Below are positions 1-7,226 of a DNA stretch of 49,048 nucleotides, one piece after another. The stretch spans positions 1 to 49,048 of the forward strand of contig NZ_JACOPP010000023.1 in assembly GCF_014287895.1 (NCBI RefSeq), given 5' to 3'. How positions within the stretch are numbered: position 1 is the first letter of the stretch; every line of letters starts with the position of its first letter. A program made the position numbers and the translations under genes. The stretch comes from Lawsonibacter hominis. GTDB taxonomy: Bacteria > Bacillota > Clostridia > Oscillospirales > Oscillospiraceae. Below the pieces are notes generated by a model that was given only the letters and a program-made list of their open reading frames with translations, had not been told where the DNA came from and ran no database searches.

Positions 1-230
1 TTGGCGCGGAGCAGCTCCACCGTCTTGGCAAAGCGGTCCTTGTCCATGGTGCCCTTGCCCTCGTCGTCGCGCATGTGCAGGTGGGCGACCGCGGCGCCCG
101 CCTTCCAGCAGGCGTACACATCCTCGGCGATCTCCTCGGGCGTCATGGGGACATTGGGGTTATTGGCCTTGGTGGGCCAAGCGCCGGTCGTGGCGACGGT
201 AATGATCGTCTTGTTCTTCAGATCAGCCAT
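1..230 (-). CDS. BKACE family (DUF849) beta-keto acid cleavage enzyme, C-terminus outside window; probable triacetate acetoacetate-lyase
   Basis: Partial gene: it starts at the ATG at 230-228 and runs off the window after about 76 codons. The visible N-terminus (MADLKNKTIITVATTGAWPT) and the zinc-binding H50-L-H52 in the stretch AVAHLHMRDDEG are typical of the BKACE/Kce family, which condenses a beta-keto acid with acetyl-CoA and releases acetoacetate plus a CoA ester. It is the last visible gene of a minus-strand operon after a cyclase, a 3-hydroxyacid dehydrogenase and an SDR. In that company the likely substrate is 3,5-dioxohexanoate (triacetate), the last step of anaerobic phloroglucinol breakdown. 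The family assignment is firm; the substrate is an inference from context. 3-keto-5-aminohexanoate cleavage (lysine fermentation) is the alternative, but no lysine-pathway partner genes are visible. Confidence 0.85.
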   Translation of the reverse strand, partial: MADLKNKTIITVATTGAWPTKANNPNVPMTPEEIAEDVYACWKAGAAVAHLHMRDDEGKGTMDKDRFAKTVELLRA

Positions 231-270
231 TTTGATGCATCCTCTCGTGAATGATAGATGGAAGATACCA

Positions 271-304
271 CGTAAAGCGGCGGGCTGACGCTCGCCGCTT
301 TACG
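271..304. other. Intergenic hairpin, 12-bp perfect arms
   Basis: CGTAAAGCGGCG at 271-282 pairs with CGCCGCTTTACG at 293-304 around a 10-nt loop. It lies between the cyclase and BKACE genes of one operon. There is no T-tract on the minus strand, so it is more likely an mRNA-stability or processing hairpin than a terminator. Confidence 0.6.
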
Positions 305-315
305 GTGTGGATTTC

Positions 316-1329
316 TTACTTGTTGCGGTTGAACAGCTTCTGCATGTACTCCAGGCCGCTGCCGCCGTGGCCGGACTCGTCGGCGTAGCCGGTACCGCCG
401 TACTTGTAGGTGCGGTCAGCCACGCTCTTGTCGATCTCGTCCTCGTCGATCAGAGCGACGCAGCGGGACATGGCGCCGTCGCCCATGTACCAGCGCAGGG
501 GGAAGCAGAAGAACTGGAACACCTTGCCGGCGGGGATCTTGTCCAGGTCGCCGCCCAGATTCTCCACGCCCACGATGCCGTGGCCCAGCATCTCCTTGTG
601 GCAGGGCTCCCAAGTGCCCCAAACGCCCAGGTTTTCCAGTTCGCCGAACTTCTCGTCATAGGCGGCCTGGCCGTGGATGCGGATGTACTCGAACTTATCG
701 AACTCGGCATAGGCCTCTTCACCGAACAGCTCCTTGTACTCCTCGGTGATGGGCTTGCCGGTGGCGCCCAGCAGGTTCATACGGGTCATGCCGTTGTTGC
801 CCATAGCGGTGTGCAGGGGGTGATCCAGAGCCTGGCTGTCCATCGCCACGCACTTCACGCCGTGCTTGACGAACCACTTGCCGGCGTCGATGCCGGTGCC
901 GATGGAGTAATGATAGTAGGCCTTGGAGTCGTCGAACAGGCGGTGCATGCCGGTGTTCAGGCACAGGACCTTGCCCTTCAGGTCGGCGGGGTTCAGGCCA
1001 CACTTTTTGCAGGCCTCGTCCAGGTGCTTGTCGGTGATCAGGGTCCAGGGCTCCACGTCCAGCTTCAGCACAACGGCCTCGCCGGTGTAAGCGTCGATGG
1101 GCATCTCGTGGGTGTAGCGGGCGCGCTTGCCGTCGAACTCATACTCCATGACGTGGCGGGGCGCGTCGCAGTGGGTGCCGGTGTGCATGGTGCAGGTGAT
1201 CTTGGAGGTCAGAACGCCGCCCTTGGCCATGGTGTGGGCGTTGGTGATCTCGGGCTTGTCAAAGTAGGGCCAGCGGGGGATCTCAGCGCTGAAGGGGTGG
1301 GTCAGGTCAACATAAACTTTCTTGCCCAT
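316..1329 (-). CDS. Cyclase family protein (PF04199), probable dihydrophloroglucinol cyclohydrolase
   Basis: A 337-residue metal-dependent hydrolase of the cyclase/kynurenine-formamidase family. The metal signature is clear: H49-T-GTH53-C-D55-A-P-R-H59. At 337 residues it is longer than classic KynB formamidases (about 210), so a different ring-opening substrate is likely. The start at 1329 is set by AAGGAGG 7 nt upstream; an ATG eight codons further up overlaps that ribosome site. It sits between a 3-hydroxyacyl-CoA-dehydrogenase-like gene and a BKACE gene, downstream of an SDR. This combination matches the enzymes known for phloroglucinol catabolism, in which a cyclase-family cyclohydrolase opens dihydrophloroglucinol to 3-hydroxy-5-oxohexanoate. 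The family is seen directly; the specific reaction is inferred from operon context. No signal peptide is visible, so it is cytoplasmic. Confidence 0.85.
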   Translation of the reverse strand: MGKKVYVDLTHPFSAEIPRWPYFDKPEITNAHTMAKGGVLTSKITCTMHTGTHCDAPRHVMEYEFDGKRARYTHEMPIDAYTGEAVVLKLDVEPWTLITDKHLDEACKKCGLNPADLKGKVLCLNTGMHRLFDDSKAYYHYSIGTGIDAGKWFVKHGVKCVAMDSQALDHPLHTAMGNNGMTRMNLLGATGKPITEEYKELFGEEAYAEFDKFEYIRIHGQAAYDEKFGELENLGVWGTWEPCHKEMLGHGIVGVENLGGDLDKIPAGKVFQFFCFPLRWYMGDGAMSRCVALIDEDEIDKSVADRTYKYGGTGYADESGHGGSGLEYMQKLFNRNK

Positions 1330-1384
1330 AAGTAGTTCCTCCTTAAAATGCATGGTGTAGGCCCATCAAGAGCCACACGGGATT

Positions 1385-1401
1385 CTGCCGCTTTGCGGCA
1401 G
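1385..1401. other. Small hairpin in 180-nt operon gap
   Basis: CTGCCGC (1385-1391), TTT, GCGGCAG (1395-1401). It lies in the gap between the dehydrogenase and cyclase genes of the same operon. No T-run follows on the minus strand. A processing or stability role is possible but not shown. Confidence 0.4.
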
Positions 1402-1509
1402 GCGAACTTCAAAGAATGCGCGGCAGGACACACGGTGAGTGCCCAGGGGGACAGGGAGGACCCTCGGGCGGGCGCGCCTGCGCGGCACAGCTTAAACCGT
1501 TTTACGCGC

Positions 1510-2439
1510 TTACTTGCCGTAGAGCATTTTGATCAGATACTCGTTCAGATCGGCGTTGGATTTGGCTACCTGCTCCGGCGTCCACTTCTGGAAGCCCTCG
1601 CCGGTCTTAAAGCCGATCTTACCCTCGTCCCGCAGCTGCTTGAGCAGGGGGGAGGGCTCGTGGGAGTCCTCCAGATCCTTGAGGATATAGTCGTGGATAT
1701 TGTAGGTCAGGTCGGTGCCGACCATGTCGGCGTTTTCCATGGGGCCCAACTGGGGCAGCCGCAGGCCAAAGGCGTATTTGACGGCTTTGTCCACGGTGGC
1801 AGCGTCGGCGATGCCGCGCTCCACGATGGAGATGGCCTCACGCCACAGGGCATGCTGCATCCGGTTGGCGATGAAGCCGGGCACGTCCTTCTTGCACAGG
1901 ACGGGCTCCTTGCCCACGGAAAAAAGGACCTCCATCACGGTCTGCGCCACCTCGTCGGAGGAGGCGTCGGACTTGACCACCTCCACCAGGGGGATCAGGT
2001 GGCCGGGGTTCCAGAAATGAGTGCCCACGAAGCGCTCCCGATGCTTGAGCTCGGCGGAGATCTCGCTGGGGCTCATGACGGAGGAGTTGGTGCAGAAGAT
2101 GGTGTCGGGACGGCAGCGCGCCTCCAGCTTGGCGAAGGTCTCGCGCTTGATCTTCATGTCCTCAAACACGGCCTCAATCACGAAGTCGGCGTTCTTGACC
2201 AGATCACTGTCCATATCGGTGGTGAAGCTGATACGGGAGAGCCGGTCGCTCAGCTCCTGCTCGGTAATGACGCCCTTATCCAGCAGCTGCTTGGTATTGG
2301 TGCGGATGCCGGCCTCTACGTCGGTGGGGTACAGATCGTACAGGCCGACCTGAAAGTCGGGGTTGGAGGCAAAGACATATCCGATGTTCTTGCCCATCAT
2401 GCCCGCACCGCAGATCAGGATATGTTTGATGTTCTTCAT
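1510..2439 (-). CDS. 3-hydroxyacyl-CoA dehydrogenase family protein, probable 3-hydroxy-5-oxohexanoate dehydrogenase
   Basis: A 309-residue NAD-dependent dehydrogenase. The N-terminal Rossmann motif is GAGMMG (11-16). The family's catalytic histidine is in GTHFWNPGHL (H141), followed by the helical C-terminal domain (DVPGFIANR, then GPMENADMVG and the GFKTGEGF end typical of Hbd-type proteins). The start at 2439 has GGAAGGAAG about 10 nt upstream. In-frame sequence continues 15 codons further up without a better ribosome site. Context between an SDR and a cyclase suggests it oxidises the ring-opened hydroxy acid 3-hydroxy-5-oxohexanoate to 3,5-dioxohexanoate, rather than 3-hydroxybutyryl-CoA: no crotonase, thiolase or acyl-CoA dehydrogenase neighbours are seen. 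Family certain, substrate inferred. Confidence 0.85.
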   Translation of the reverse strand: MKNIKHILICGAGMMGKNIGYVFASNPDFQVGLYDLYPTDVEAGIRTNTKQLLDKGVITEQELSDRLSRISFTTDMDSDLVKNADFVIEAVFEDMKIKRETFAKLEARCRPDTIFCTNSSVMSPSEISAELKHRERFVGTHFWNPGHLIPLVEVVKSDASSDEVAQTVMEVLFSVGKEPVLCKKDVPGFIANRMQHALWREAISIVERGIADAATVDKAVKYAFGLRLPQLGPMENADMVGTDLTYNIHDYILKDLEDSHEPSPLLKQLRDEGKIGFKTGEGFQKWTPEQVAKSNADLNEYLIKMLYGK

Positions 2440-2516
2440 ATGTTTCACGTCTTCCTTCCCATCAAAAGGCTGTGCAGAAACCATTCTGCCTGCTGTTCCT
2501 TCCAGAGGAAATGGGA

Positions 2517-3326
2517 TCAGACGGTCAGATAGCCGCCGGAGCAGTCGCAGTTGCTGCCGGTGATGAAGTTGGAAGCGTCGGAGGAGAGGAACAGGGAGTA
2601 ACCCACGAAGTCATCGGGCTCGCCCAGACGGCCGATGGGCTCACGATTCAGGAAGTTCTTGTACACGGCGGACTCGGGATCGAACATCCACTCGGTCAGG
2701 TCGCTGCGGAACACAGTGGGGCAGATGGAGTTGACGTTGATGTGGTATTTGGCGCTCAGATCGCAGGCCAGGCAGGAGACCATCAGGTCGGCGCCGCCCT
2801 TGGAGGTGCAGTAGCCGGTGTAGCCGGCCATGCCGCGCTTGGAGCGCTGGGAGGTCACGATGACCATCTTGCTGCGCTTGGTGTTGTCGGCCTCGTACTG
2901 GGCCACCATCTGATGGGCGACGTACTTGGTGACGATGTAGACGCTCTTGCAGTCGGCGTCCATGATCTTCTGCCAGTCGGCCACGGACTGCTCCAGGACG
3001 TTCTGGGGCTTGTTGTAGCCGTGAGCCACGGCCAGAATGTCGATGCAGCCGTACTGGGCCACGCAGGCCTTGACCAGCGCGTCCACCTGCTCCTCGACGG
3101 CGGGGTCGGCCACATAGTAGGCGCAGTCGATCCCCTCGGCCTTGAACTCCTCTTCCAGAGCCTTCAGCTTGGCGTCGTTGCGGCCGGTCATAAAGACCTT
3201 GGCGCCGGCGTAGCCGTAAGCCTTTGCCAGAACGCAGCCCAGAGCGCCGGTAGCGCCGGTGACCAGGGCGACCTTGCCCTTGACGGAGAACATATTCTCA
3301 ACAAAATCCTTCTTAATGGGAACCAT
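2517..3326 (-). CDS. Short-chain dehydrogenase/reductase, probable phloroglucinol reductase
   Basis: A 269-residue classical SDR. The cofactor motif TGATGALG is at 23-30. The NNAG motif is changed to VAHG (100-103). The catalytic serine is about S159 (VTSQRS) and the catalytic pair is Y172-C-T-S-K176. R49 after the second strand (TGRN) would fit NADP(H). Start 3326 has AGGAAG about 7 nt upstream; the ribosome site overlaps nothing. In the operon it follows the cupin gene and precedes the dehydrogenase, cyclase and BKACE genes. An NADPH-dependent SDR reduces phloroglucinol to dihydrophloroglucinol in the known anaerobic pathway, so this gene is the best candidate for that first step. The SDR family is certain; the substrate comes from context and would need an alignment to characterised phloroglucinol reductases. 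Confidence 0.85.
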   Translation of the reverse strand: MVPIKKDFVENMFSVKGKVALVTGATGALGCVLAKAYGYAGAKVFMTGRNDAKLKALEEEFKAEGIDCAYYVADPAVEEQVDALVKACVAQYGCIDILAVAHGYNKPQNVLEQSVADWQKIMDADCKSVYIVTKYVAHQMVAQYEADNTKRSKMVIVTSQRSKRGMAGYTGYCTSKGGADLMVSCLACDLSAKYHINVNSICPTVFRSDLTEWMFDPESAVYKNFLNREPIGRLGEPDDFVGYSLFLSSDASNFITGSNCDCSGGYLTV

Positions 3327-3366
3327 AGTTCGCTTCCTCCTTTATTCAGCTCGAAGATACGGACGA

Positions 3367-3717
3367 TCAGGCGTTGGGATAGTTGATGATGACCAGCATG
3401 CGGGCGGGGAGATTGCTCTCGTTCATCAGGCCGCGGCCCTCGTTGGGGGGGAAGGAGATGGACTCGTCCTTGTGCAGAACGTACTTCTTGCCGTCCTTGT
3501 CGGTCACGGTCATCTCGCCCTCAAGGATGTAGTAGACCTTCTCCAGCGGGTTGTCCTCATAGGCCCACTCAGCGCCGCCGCCGGGCAGGAAGGTGGAAAC
3601 ACCGATCCAGAACTTTTCGGCTCCGGTCTCTTCCTTGCCGTGGATCCGCATGGCGACCATGTTGAAATGACCGGGGGCGTTGTAAGGCTTCAAATCTGCA
3701 ACAGTACGCTTGACCAT
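3367..3717 (-). CDS. Small single-domain cupin protein
   Basis: A 116-residue cupin, first gene of the minus-strand operon, with AAAGGAG 9 nt before the ATG at 3717. The first cupin motif is recognisable (LPGGGAEWAYEDNPLEKVYY then ILEGEMTV) and the second is SFPPNEGRGLMN. The usual metal ligands H-x-H are replaced by A-E-W in motif 1, so metal binding is doubtful. It may be a sugar/ligand-binding or isomerase-type accessory protein. No cupin is known to be required for phloroglucinol breakdown as far as I recall, so its role (protecting or tautomerising an intermediate, or binding the inducer) is open. Confidence 0.8.
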   Translation of the reverse strand: MVKRTVADLKPYNAPGHFNMVAMRIHGKEETGAEKFWIGVSTFLPGGGAEWAYEDNPLEKVYYILEGEMTVTDKDGKKYVLHKDESISFPPNEGRGLMNESNLPARMLVIINYPNA

Positions 3718-3792
3718 GATAAAACCGCTCCTTTATGATAAAATTTTTTGGAAACGCTGCATATGAGGGATTTGACATCCTCATCTAGCCGT

Positions 3793-3821
3793 AGTATAGC
3801 GAAAAACAAAAATTTGTGCAA
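3793..3821 (-). promoter_or_regulatory. Sigma-A-type promoter for the catabolic operon
   Basis: Read on the minus strand, -35 TTGCAC (3821-3816), a 17-nt spacer and -10 TATACT (3798-3793). It lies about 75 nt upstream of the cupin start and points into the five-gene operon. Confidence 0.75.
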
Positions 3822-4026
3822 CACATACAATTACGTAAGTAGATAACCTGGAAGTTTGCACCCACCAAATGGTAAGTATCTTTCGGTTGTGGAAAACGTC
3901 TAAAATGACCTGTTAAAATTTAAACAAGATGACGGCAGGCTAAGGGGCAACTCCGGCAGTTTGTCGGAATTGCACAGAAACGGTGCAAAATTTTTGGTAA
4001 AAGAAGTCTGAAACTTGTTTTTGTAC
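3822..4026. promoter_or_regulatory. Divergent AT-rich control region between hxlR gene and catabolic operon
   Basis: The 382-nt region 3718-4099 holds no gene. Besides the two divergent promoters it contains an inverted repeat TTGCAC (3970-3975) / GTGCAA (3983-3988), whose half-site GTGCAA recurs at 3816-3821 in the -35 box of the operon promoter. This would suit a dimeric regulator such as the HxlR protein. It is a candidate operator only. Confidence 0.4.
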
Positions 4027-4055
4027 TTGTGAGGGAAGCACAGGTGTGTTATAGT
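4027..4055 (+). promoter_or_regulatory. Promoter of the HxlR regulator gene
   Basis: -35 TTGTGA (4027-4032), 17-nt spacer, -10 TATAGT (4050-4055), about 45 nt before the start codon at 4100. Confidence 0.7.
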
Positions 4056-4099
4056 AAAAACAAGATTTATTTATTTAAATGTAGTAAGAGGTGAACGCC

Positions 4100-4576
4100 A
4101 TGCGCGCCGATCATTTTGATCAGCCCACCAATCCTTATCACTATGTGCTGCACTGCATCGGCGGGAAGTGGAAAATGACCATACTCCACGAGATCTACAC
4201 ACACGGCAGCATCCGCTTCAACCAAACGTTGAAGATCCTGCCCATTTCGGAAAAGGTCTTCAGCCAGCAGCTGCGAGAACTGGTGGAATCGGGTCTGATC
4301 CGCCGCATCTCCTACGATACGGTGCCCCCCAAGGTGGAGTATGTGCTCACGCCCAGCGGCGAACAGCTGATCCCCGCGCTGGACATCCTGTATATCTGGA
4401 GTATCCGCCGCATGAACGACCTGGAGATCCCCATCGATGCAAACGCCTTTACGGTGCATAAGTCCGGCAAATACGTGGACGCCCTGCGCGACATCATGGA
4501 GGCCAACAACTTTTGGCCGGATATTGAGCATCAAAGCAGCGGGGAGGTAGGACAGGCCTCCGGGGAAGATCGCTAA
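4100..4576 (+). CDS. HxlR family winged-helix transcriptional regulator
   Basis: A 158-residue HxlR-type DNA-binding protein. It has the family hallmarks: CIGGKWKMTILHEI near the N-terminus, the recognition helix region ISEKVFSQQLRELVESGLIRR, and the wing PPKVEYVLTPSGEQL. The ATG at 4100 is preferred over a GTG at 4091 because AGAGGTG lies just upstream of the ATG. It is divergent from the catabolic operon across a 382-nt control region, the usual arrangement for a local regulator of that operon. HxlR proteins respond to reactive aldehydes, quinones or aromatic compounds, which would suit a phenolic inducer. Regulation of the downstream MATE gene is less likely, because a hairpin cluster with a terminator-like stem separates them. 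The residues after about 140 are not conserved in the family. Confidence 0.9.
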   Translation: MRADHFDQPTNPYHYVLHCIGGKWKMTILHEIYTHGSIRFNQTLKILPISEKVFSQQLRELVESGLIRRISYDTVPPKVEYVLTPSGEQLIPALDILYIWSIRRMNDLEIPIDANAFTVHKSGKYVDALRDIMEANNFWPDIEHQSSGEVGQASGEDR

Positions 4577-4617
4577 GCGAACCTGCGGGCGCAGGCAGGC
4601 GCAAAAAATGGAACTAT

Positions 4618-4826
4618 AGCTTCTCCAGCGGCACGTGCGTCGGAGAAGCTGCCCTTCGGCCCACGCGTACGCGAACGGTTGCCTTTGGCGGCCCCCCTCG
4701 TGTGCGCGGTGGGCCGAAGCCTTGCCGAACAGAGGCTTTGCCGCCTTTCGACCGTCTCGCAGAGGCCGGTATCCGGCCTCTGTTTTGCGTCCGGGTACCT
4801 TTTGGTCAGTCACTGACCAAAAGGTA
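4618..4826. repeat. Cluster of four perfect or near-perfect hairpins in the hxlR-MATE gap
   Basis: The 320-nt gap 4577-4896 holds no gene. It carries AGCTTCTCC (4618-4626)/GGAGAAGCT (4642-4650) with a 15-nt loop; CTTCGGCCCAC (4654-4664)/GTGGGCCGAAG (4709-4719); CAGAGGCCGG (4760-4769)/CCGGCCTCTG (4773-4782) followed by TTTT, terminator-like; and a near loop-less palindrome TACCTTTTGGTCAGT (4796-4810)/ACTGACCAAAAGGTA (4812-4826). The first hairpin has a counterpart at 30675-30707 with the same loop length, a similar loop and compensated stem changes. Confidence 0.75.
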
Positions 4827-4830
4827 GGGA

Positions 4831-4859
4831 TTGCGGAAATCGCCGCCGGACAGTACTAT
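4831..4859 (+). promoter_or_regulatory. Possible promoter for the first MATE gene
   Basis: TTGCGG (4831-4836), 17-nt spacer, TACTAT (4854-4859), immediately after the palindrome and about 38 nt before the start codon at 4897. Moderate match to consensus. Confidence 0.5.
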
Positions 4860-4896
4860 ACTACAGGAAACAGGAATCAAAATTAGGAGGTGCGTC

Positions 4897-6234
4897 ATGC
4901 CCGCCATACAGAACGACCTGACCCAGGGCAGCGTGACCCGGAAGCTGATCCGCTATGCGCTGCCGCTGGTAGCGTCCAGTCTGCTGCAGGCCCTCTACAG
5001 TATTACGGACTTCGTCATCGCCGGACACTTTATCGGGGACGCGGGGATTTCCGCCATCAACAACGCCAGCATCATCATGAACATGCTCACGCAGGTGGCC
5101 ATCGGGCTGACCGTGGGCGGCAATATCCTGGTGGGCCAGTTTTTTGGCCAGGGAGACGAGACGCGGCGGCGCAGGGCTTCCGGCTCCATGTTCACGCTGG
5201 GCCTCTGTGCCGGCGTTCTGTTTGCCGGTGTTTTTGAGCTGATCGGCCGGCCGTTCCTCCGCCTTCTGGGCGCGCCGGCGCTGGAGGAGGCCGCGGCCTA
5301 CTTCAACATCTGTGCCCTCGGCCTGTTCTTTATCTTTGGGTATAACGCCCTGTCGGCCATTCTCCGGGGGGTGGGCAACTCCCGGATCCCCTTGTACTGT
5401 GTCATCGTCTCGGTGAGCGTCAACGTGGGGCTGGATCTCCTTTTTGTCGCGTTCTTCCGCTGGGGCGTGGAGGGGGCGGCGGCCGCCACCGTCATTGCGC
5501 AGGGGCTCGCCTTCCTCACCGCGCTGATCTTTGCGCTGCGGCACCGGGCGGATCTGGGCCTTACCCCAGGCTGCCTGCGGCCTGCCCGGGAGATGGTGGG
5601 ACGCATCCTCAGGCTGGGTACTCCCACGGCCGTCCAATGGACCATTGCCAGCGTATCCTGGCTGGTGGTGGTGGCGCTCATCAATCAGTACGGCGTGAGC
5701 GTTTCCGCCGGGAACGGCGTGTCCAACAAGATCCGGGATTTCTGCCAGCTCTTTGTCACCGCCATGTGCACCGGCGCGGGCACCATGTGCGCCCAATGTC
5801 TGGGCGCGCAGCTCTATGACCGGGCCGAGCAGGTGATGAAGACCTGCATGCGGATCACCCTGATCATGGCGGGGGTCATCATCGCCGTGGCAGAGCTTTT
5901 CGCACCCCGGTTTGCCGCCATCTTTACGCCGGATCCCCAGGTTCAGCAGTGGGCGGTGCTCAACCTGCGCATCGAGATTGTCTGCCAGATCTTTTACGCG
6001 GGCATGTTCTCCTATAATACGCTGGCGACCGGATCGGGCCACACGATGTTCATCATGTGGAACTCGTTCCTCAATTGTATCGTGGTGCGGCTCATCCTGG
6101 CGCTGATCCTGGATCACTTGTTTGGTGTGGTGGGCGTCTATGTGGCCTGCGGGGTGGCCGTGGCCAGTTCCGTGCCGGTGGGGTACTGGTTCTACCGTTC
6201 CAGGCGGTGGATGCATCCGCTGAATGTGAAATAA
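4897..6234 (+). CDS. MATE family efflux transporter
   Basis: A 445-residue multidrug and toxin extrusion protein of the polysaccharide/drug flippase superfamily, with 12 predicted membrane segments in two six-helix halves. The N-terminus (LTQGSVTRKLIRYALPLVASSLLQALYSITDFVIAG, cited here by its ends LTQGSV and DFVIAG) is typical, as is the PLY/IPL loop GNSRIPLYCVIVSV and the second-half start GTPTAVQWT. The start at 4897 is fixed by TAGGAGG 6 nt upstream; an in-frame ATG 22 codons earlier has no ribosome site. It stands alone between the hairpin cluster and a strong terminator. The substrate cannot be told from the sequence; cation-driven export of drugs or metabolites is the family role. Confidence 0.9.
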   Translation: MPAIQNDLTQGSVTRKLIRYALPLVASSLLQALYSITDFVIAGHFIGDAGISAINNASIIMNMLTQVAIGLTVGGNILVGQFFGQGDETRRRRASGSMFTLGLCAGVLFAGVFELIGRPFLRLLGAPALEEAAAYFNICALGLFFIFGYNALSAILRGVGNSRIPLYCVIVSVSVNVGLDLLFVAFFRWGVEGAAAATVIAQGLAFLTALIFALRHRADLGLTPGCLRPAREMVGRILRLGTPTAVQWTIASVSWLVVVALINQYGVSVSAGNGVSNKIRDFCQLFVTAMCTGAGTMCAQCLGAQLYDRAEQVMKTCMRITLIMAGVIIAVAELFAPRFAAIFTPDPQVQQWAVLNLRIEIVCQIFYAGMFSYNTLATGSGHTMFIMWNSFLNCIVVRLILALILDHLFGVVGVYVACGVAVASSVPVGYWFYRSRRWMHPLNVK

Positions 6235-6271
6235 CCGCAAAAACAGGGGCCGAGGCCCCTGTTTTTTGCGG
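6235..6271 (+). terminator. Rho-independent terminator after the MATE gene
   Basis: CAGGGGCC (6244-6251), GA, GGCCCCTG (6254-6261), then TTTTTT. The flanking CCGCAAAAA/TTTTTTGCGG extends the stem. Confidence 0.9.
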
Positions 6272-6279
6272 TTGGACGG

Positions 6280-6308
6280 TTGCAACCCCCGCTCTGCTGC
6301 GCTATACT
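6280..6308 (+). promoter_or_regulatory. Promoter for the transketolase-HAD operon
   Basis: -35 TTGCAA (6280-6285), 17-nt spacer, -10 TATACT (6303-6308), about 70 nt before the start codon at 6378. Confidence 0.8.
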
Positions 6309-6377
6309 AAAGGGCGAATCATACGGCCTGCTTCCGCGCGCCTGCGGCGGAAGCGGGGGAATGGAAAGGTGAATCGG

Positions 6378-7223
6378 ATGGAACAGACGAAAAAGCAAGC
6401 GCTGGCCGTCACTGCGGCCCACGCCCGCCTGCTGGCGGTGGATATGGTGCACGCCGCCGCCTCCGGCCACATCGGCGGCTCCTTGTCCGCCATGGATATC
6501 CTCACGCTCCTGTATGGAGACGTGATGCATGTGGACCCGGCCGATCCGGCCGACCCGGACCGGGACCGCTTCGTGCTCTCCAAGGGGCACTGTACGCCGG
6601 GGCTCTACCCCACCCTGGCGCTGCGGGGTTTCTTCCCGGTGGAGGATCTGAAGATGTTCCGCCGCATTGACGGGCATATGTCCGGCCATGCGGAGATGCA
6701 CCATGTCAAGGGCGTGGATATGTCTACCGGAAGTCTGGGCCAGGGCCTGTCGGCGGCCGTGGGCATGGCGCTGGCGGGGAAGATGGACCATAAGGATTAC
6801 CGGGTGTATGCCCTGCTGGGGGACGGCGAGCTGGAGGAGGGCCAGGTTTGGGAGGCCGCCATGGCCGCAGCCAAATTCCGGCTGGACAACCTGTGCGCCA
6901 TCGTGGATGTGAACGGGCTTCAGATTGACGGCAGGACCGCCGATGTGATGCCCTCCGAGCCTCTGGACAAGAAGTTTGAGGCCTTCAACTGGAACGTACA
7001 ATCGGTGGACGGCCACGATTTCGACGCGCTGGAGCGCGCGTTTGCGGCTGCGGCGGCGTGCCGGGAGAAGCCCACCGTGCTCCTGGCCAGGACCGTCAAG
7101 GGCAAGGGCGTCTCCTTCATGGAGAACGACGCGGGCTGGCACGGCAAGGCGCCCAATGACGAGCAGTATGAAAAGGCCCATGCGGAGCTGGCCGCGACGC
7201 TGGCGGAACTGGAGGGGAAGTAA
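6378..7223 (+). CDS. Transketolase, N-terminal subunit
   Basis: A 281-residue thiamine-diphosphate-binding half of a split transketolase. It shows the family blocks SGHIGGSLSAMDIL, SKGHCTPGLYPTL, TGSLGQGLSAAVG and the ThDP/metal motif GDGELEEGQVWEA through IVDVNGLQIDG. The length fits stand-alone N-subunits (about 270-280). The ATG at 6378 follows AAAGGTGA by 5-6 nt; upstream in-frame codons belong to the previous gene's other frame. The next gene, 3 nt downstream, is the C-terminal subunit, and the two should form one cytoplasmic enzyme moving two-carbon units between ketose and aldose phosphates in the non-oxidative pentose phosphate pathway. Split forms are common in Firmicutes and may use other keto sugars. 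Confidence 0.93.
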   Translation: MEQTKKQALAVTAAHARLLAVDMVHAAASGHIGGSLSAMDILTLLYGDVMHVDPADPADPDRDRFVLSKGHCTPGLYPTLALRGFFPVEDLKMFRRIDGHMSGHAEMHHVKGVDMSTGSLGQGLSAAVGMALAGKMDHKDYRVYALLGDGELEEGQVWEAAMAAAKFRLDNLCAIVDVNGLQIDGRTADVMPSEPLDKKFEAFNWNVQSVDGHDFDALERAFAAAAACREKPTVLLARTVKGKGVSFMENDAGWHGKAPNDEQYEKAHAELAATLAELEGK

Positions 7224-7226
7224 GCC

